Source: DAOMFB01 sp963721385
GTDB lineage: Bacteria > Acidobacteriota > Thermoanaerobaculia > UBA5066
Assembly: GCA_963721385.1 (NCBI GenBank)
Contig: CAVRJB010000004.1
Span: forward strand, 186,001 to 250,000
DNA length: 64,000 nucleotides
Reading direction: 5' to 3'
Of the stretch, positions 61,198 to 64,000 are shown one piece after another. The first letter of the stretch is position 1, and every line of letters starts with the position of its first letter. The notes under the pieces are model-generated. The model made no database searches, was not told the origin of the DNA, and saw only the letters and a program-made list of their open reading frames with translations. Both the position numbers and the translations under genes were made by a program.

Positions 61198-63162
61198 TCA
61201 GGGTCCGCCGTCGACGCGGAAGACCCGGAAGCGGGGAACGATCCGGCCGTCCGGCATCCGGGCCGCCGTCCGCGAGTCGAGAACCCGCGTCAGGAACGGG
61301 AACGGTTTCGGGTCGGCCGACTCGTGAACGCGGACCGCGAACATCGCGCCCGGGTCTCCCGGCGGCCGGCCGGACGCGGCCGCGTAGAGCGGCAGGACGG
61401 GGCGAAGGTCCGTCGTGACGAGGTAACGGCAGCCGGCGCCGGTCAGGATCTGCCGCGCCTCGGCGTCGTCCGTAGCGGTGAAGAGGCGCGCCTGCCGCCG
61501 GAGGCCGTAGAGGAACGGATCGGCGGCGGCGGGCCGCTCCGCGAGCGCCGTCACGAAGTGGCCCATCGCCCAGGGCGCCATGACGCCCGGAACCGACCCG
61601 GGCGCGGGCGGCGGCAGGGCAGCAGGGTCGGGCGGCGGATCGAGCGCGCGGAGGCGGCGCAGTAGGTCGAGGAGGTCCGGTCCCGGGGCGTTCGCGTACG
61701 TCCCGAACCGAATCCAGGATTCGCGGCCCGGAACGATCACGAGAGCGAGTATCAAGACGGCAGCCGCGAGTGCCGCGGCGCCGCGAGCCGCGAGCGGGCC
61801 GGAAGAGCGCCGGAGCCGCCGTGAGACCGGGACCGCGACGCGGGCGACCAGTTCGCCGAGCGCGAGCGCGGAAAAGACCGCGAGGTAATAGACGTTTCGT
61901 CTCTGGACCAACGTGAGGACCAGGAATGCCATGCCGAAGAGGACGAGGAGCGCGCGGCCGGCGAGGCGACCCCGGGCCGCCCGGCCCTTCCAGCGCCGGA
62001 GCGGGGCGATCCAGAGAGCGAGCGCGAACGGCAGGAGGAAGAGCCCGGCTGAGAGCTCGCCCGCGGCGCGGACGAGAGCGGGTCCAGCCGGGCCGTCGAG
62101 GAGCGGATGCGACTCGGCGATCATCCGGAGGACGTCGGGCGCGTACGAGAGATAGCCCCCGTCGGCGAAGTCGTCGGCGCCGGCGGACGCCGGCAGGGCA
62201 TTCCGGACGGCGAGATACGCGCCGCCGCGAAGCGTCGCGCCGGCAATCCGGCCCGCGTTCGGGACGACGGCGGCGGCGAGGACGAGAGCCGCGACGAGGG
62301 CGGCTGCGCGCCGGGTGCCGCGGGTCCGGACGGCGGCAATCAGAACGACCGGCAGCGCGAGCGCCGCGAGGAACAGGGGCTGGAACCAACCGAAGGAGAC
62401 GTAAGAGAAGGGGACGGTCTCCCTCCCGATCGTCGCCACGGCGCCGAGCGCGACCACGAGCGCGGTGGCGAGCGCGAGGAGAGCGGAAGCCGGGCCGAGA
62501 AAGAGCGCGGCCCAGAGGAGCCCGAGCGCGGCCGACAGGAGGGCGCCCTGCCACGTCAGGACGAGAAGCGCGAGCGCGGCGCCCGCGAGAACGGCCGCAC
62601 GCCCTCGCGCAGCGCCCTCGAGTGCGGCCGCGCGGGCTCCGGCAGCGAGGAACAGGAGGAAACCGAGCGTCTCGGCGACGTGCTGGTCGGCATGCCCGTA
62701 GCCGCTCCAGATCGCCGCGGCGGGGAGGAGCGCGTAGATGAGGGTTCCCAGGAACGCGCGCCGGCGGCCGAGGAGCCGGCGCGCGAGGAACCAGAGCGGC
62801 AGGACCTGAAGGGCGCCGAGCAGGGGCGGAACCGCCGCCGCGACGCGGGCGACGTCGTCCAGCGAGGCGCCGGGGCCGTACAGCATCCGGGCGGCGCCGC
62901 CGACCGCGAGGTCGAATGCCGGCGGCCAGATCCAGACGCCGCCGTCGGGGTGGTTCAGGTAGGGATCGCGCACGGGGACCCTCGGGAAGTTCCGGGCGAT
63001 CGACGCCGCCCGCCGGAGATGGCCGTAGCAGTCGGGTGACAAAAGACGGAGGCCGTCTCGTGTCGCGGCGGGGAAGGGGACGAAGCGGACGGCCAGGGCG
63101 AGGAGGAAGACGGCGAAAAGGAGGCCTCCGTCGCGGAGCGAACGCGCCCGGTTCGCCGGCAT
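61198..63162 (-). CDS. STT3/AglB-like oligosaccharyltransferase candidate
   Basis: A 654-residue polytopic protein resembling archaeal AglB and bacterial PglB. LLSPDCYGHLRRAASIARNFP holds the first loop acidic residues, WSGYGHADQHVAETLG the later His-rich loop with DQH, and APWAMGHFVTALAE sits where WWDYG normally is, though the motif is altered. Such enzymes transfer glycans from lipid carriers to protein asparagines. The altered WWDYG leaves the activity uncertain. The start is ATG 63162. It is divergent from the GT39 gene at the window edge. Confidence 0.7.
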   Translation of the reverse strand: MPANRARSLRDGGLLFAVFLLALAVRFVPFPAATRDGLRLLSPDCYGHLRRAASIARNFPRVPVRDPYLNHPDGGVWIWPPAFDLAVGGAARMLYGPGASLDDVARVAAAVPPLLGALQVLPLWFLARRLLGRRRAFLGTLIYALLPAAAIWSGYGHADQHVAETLGFLLFLAAGARAAALEGAARGRAAVLAGAALALLVLTWQGALLSAALGLLWAALFLGPASALLALATALVVALGAVATIGRETVPFSYVSFGWFQPLFLAALALPVVLIAAVRTRGTRRAAALVAALVLAAAVVPNAGRIAGATLRGGAYLAVRNALPASAGADDFADGGYLSYAPDVLRMIAESHPLLDGPAGPALVRAAGELSAGLFLLPFALALWIAPLRRWKGRAARGRLAGRALLVLFGMAFLVLTLVQRRNVYYLAVFSALALGELVARVAVPVSRRLRRSSGPLAARGAAALAAAVLILALVIVPGRESWIRFGTYANAPGPDLLDLLRRLRALDPPPDPAALPPPAPGSVPGVMAPWAMGHFVTALAERPAAADPFLYGLRRQARLFTATDDAEARQILTGAGCRYLVTTDLRPVLPLYAAASGRPPGDPGAMFAVRVHESADPKPFPFLTRVLDSRTAARMPDGRIVPRFRVFRVDGGP

Positions 63163-63210
63163 GCGGAAAGGGTAGCAGGCGACCACGGCCTCGCCGCTAG
63201 AATCGCGGAG

Positions 63211-64000
63211 ATGTCGTCCTTCCGGCGGGCGCTCTTCTGGCCGCTCGCCGTCGCCTTGGCTCTCGTCGGGTCGCTCGTCGCGCGGGACGCCTGCCGCCTG
63301 AACAGCGCGACGATGGACGAGCCTTTCCACTCCCTCGCCGCGGCCGAATACGCGATCTCGGGCACCTATTACGCGAACCTCGAACACCCGCCGCTGACGA
63401 AGCTGCTGGCGGGCTTCGCGCTCCGGGCGGCCGGAGCCCGCGCCCCGCACATCCCGGAGCCGTTCTCGATCCGGACGGCGGAGCAGCCGCGCCCGTTCAC
63501 CCTCCGGAACACGCTGAACCCCGACGAGCTTCTGACCGCCGCCCGCCGGCCGTTCGTCATGCTGTTCGGCCTCCTGATCGTCGCCGTGGCCGCCGCCGTG
63601 CGGCACTGGGCGGGCGACGCGGCGGGCCTTGCGGCCGCCGCGCTCGTGGCCTTCGAGCCGACGCATCTCGCGCACGCGGGAGTCCTCCACACCGACCTCG
63701 CGGCCTCCCTCGGCTTCTTCGGGACCATCGCGCTCGCGCTTCTCGCGCTCGAGAAGCGTTCCTATGGCCTCTGGGCCCTGGCCGGCGCGGCGCTGGGGCT
63801 GACGCTCGCGAGCAAGTTCTCGGCCGTCCTTCTCGTCCCGGTGGTCTCGGCGATGGCGCTCGCCCACGTCCTTATTGCGCGGCGGCGGGCGCCGCGCGAC
63901 GGGCGGACGGCCGACACGCGGCCCCTCTACGGCCTGCTCCTCGCCGGGGCGGTCTCGGCCCTCGTTCTCTTCGCGTGCTACGCCGTTGCGATGCGCTCGA
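63211..64000 (+). CDS. GT39/dolichyl-phosphate-mannose-protein mannosyltransferase-like protein (partial, C-terminus beyond window)
   Basis: The frame is open from ATG 63211 to the end of the window. The N-terminus RRALFWPLAVALALVGSL and TMDEPFHSLAAAEYAISGTYYANLEHPPLTKLLAGFALR are typical of GT-C enzymes: the acidic pair in the first periplasmic loop and the EHPP motif. VLHTDLAASLGFFGTIALALLAL follows. It would transfer a sugar from a lipid phosphate. It is divergent from the STT3-like gene with 48 bases between. Confidence 0.85.
   Translation, partial: MSSFRRALFWPLAVALALVGSLVARDACRLNSATMDEPFHSLAAAEYAISGTYYANLEHPPLTKLLAGFALRAAGARAPHIPEPFSIRTAEQPRPFTLRNTLNPDELLTAARRPFVMLFGLLIVAVAAAVRHWAGDAAGLAAAALVAFEPTHLAHAGVLHTDLAASLGFFGTIALALLALEKRSYGLWALAGAALGLTLASKFSAVLLVPVVSAMALAHVLIARRRAPRDGRTADTRPLYGLLLAGAVSALVLFACYAVAMRS

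Overview
The window is GC-rich DNA (roughly 70% GC by eye) from a Gram-negative, diderm bacterium. It carries an Oar-like TonB-dependent receptor, a two-domain patatin/outer-membrane-barrel protein, lipid A (Arn) and O-antigen (Wzm/Wzt) genes, an mglB-mglA polarity pair and many GTG/TTG starts. This fits Acidobacteriota (possibly Thermoanaerobaculia or Holophagae-like), but no rRNA or unambiguous phylogenetic marker is present, so the assignment is an inference.

Layout. 1-5.4 kb: a partial GH57 glycosidase, the small SRP RNA, dnaX-recR and mglB-mglA. 5.4-12.7 kb: a divergent pair of peptidoglycan enzymes, a low-GC insert with a probable SRA-HNH restriction endonuclease, an asparaginase/receiver pair, an OPT transporter and small membrane or secreted proteins. 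12.7-21.4 kb: DNA repair (Ada, PolB-like exonuclease), an alpha/beta hydrolase with an unknown membrane protein, nadA, a membrane-fused spermidine synthase-like enzyme, a P-loop kinase and a tandem DinB protein. 21.4-27.8 kb: a TetR/metallo-beta-lactamase operon followed by an arsenic operon (arsR-arsM-acr3-arsC-arsDA) with a clear operator; its last gene is an ArsD-ArsA fusion. 27.8-43.3 kb: mixed metabolism (dehydrogenase, SprT-like and M14 peptidases, kbl, moaE/moaD around a ParA-like ATPase, SDR, HAD, amino-acid permease, patatin-barrel protein). 43.3-54.4 kb: envelope polysaccharide genes (wzm, wzt, an ArnT-like transferase, a TonB-dependent receptor, arnC, arnA split into two genes, arnD). 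54.4-57.3 kb: a beta-propeller protein, a hotdog thioesterase and a lower-GC MazE/MazF plus deformylase-like islet. 57.3-64 kb: FkbM methyltransferase, YfhO-like, DPM1-like and STT3-like proteins, and a partial GT39 transferase.

How the parts work together. The arsenic operon combines sensing, methylation, reduction, chaperoning and efflux. Enzymes recognised as the L-Ara4N branch (ArnA formyltransferase, ArnA decarboxylase, ArnC, ArnD, ArnT-like) would modify lipid A, but ArnB is not in the window. The 57-64 kb cluster looks like lipid-linked sugar transfer.

Quality note. At least 19 single-base indels break otherwise good genes, many in short homopolymers or GC-rich runs, and the TonB receptor alone has seven. 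They look more like uncorrected sequencing errors than gene decay, so frameshifted genes are annotated as CDS across the break. No intergenic stretch exceeds 300 bases, and no tRNA, rRNA, CRISPR array or insertion sequence was seen.
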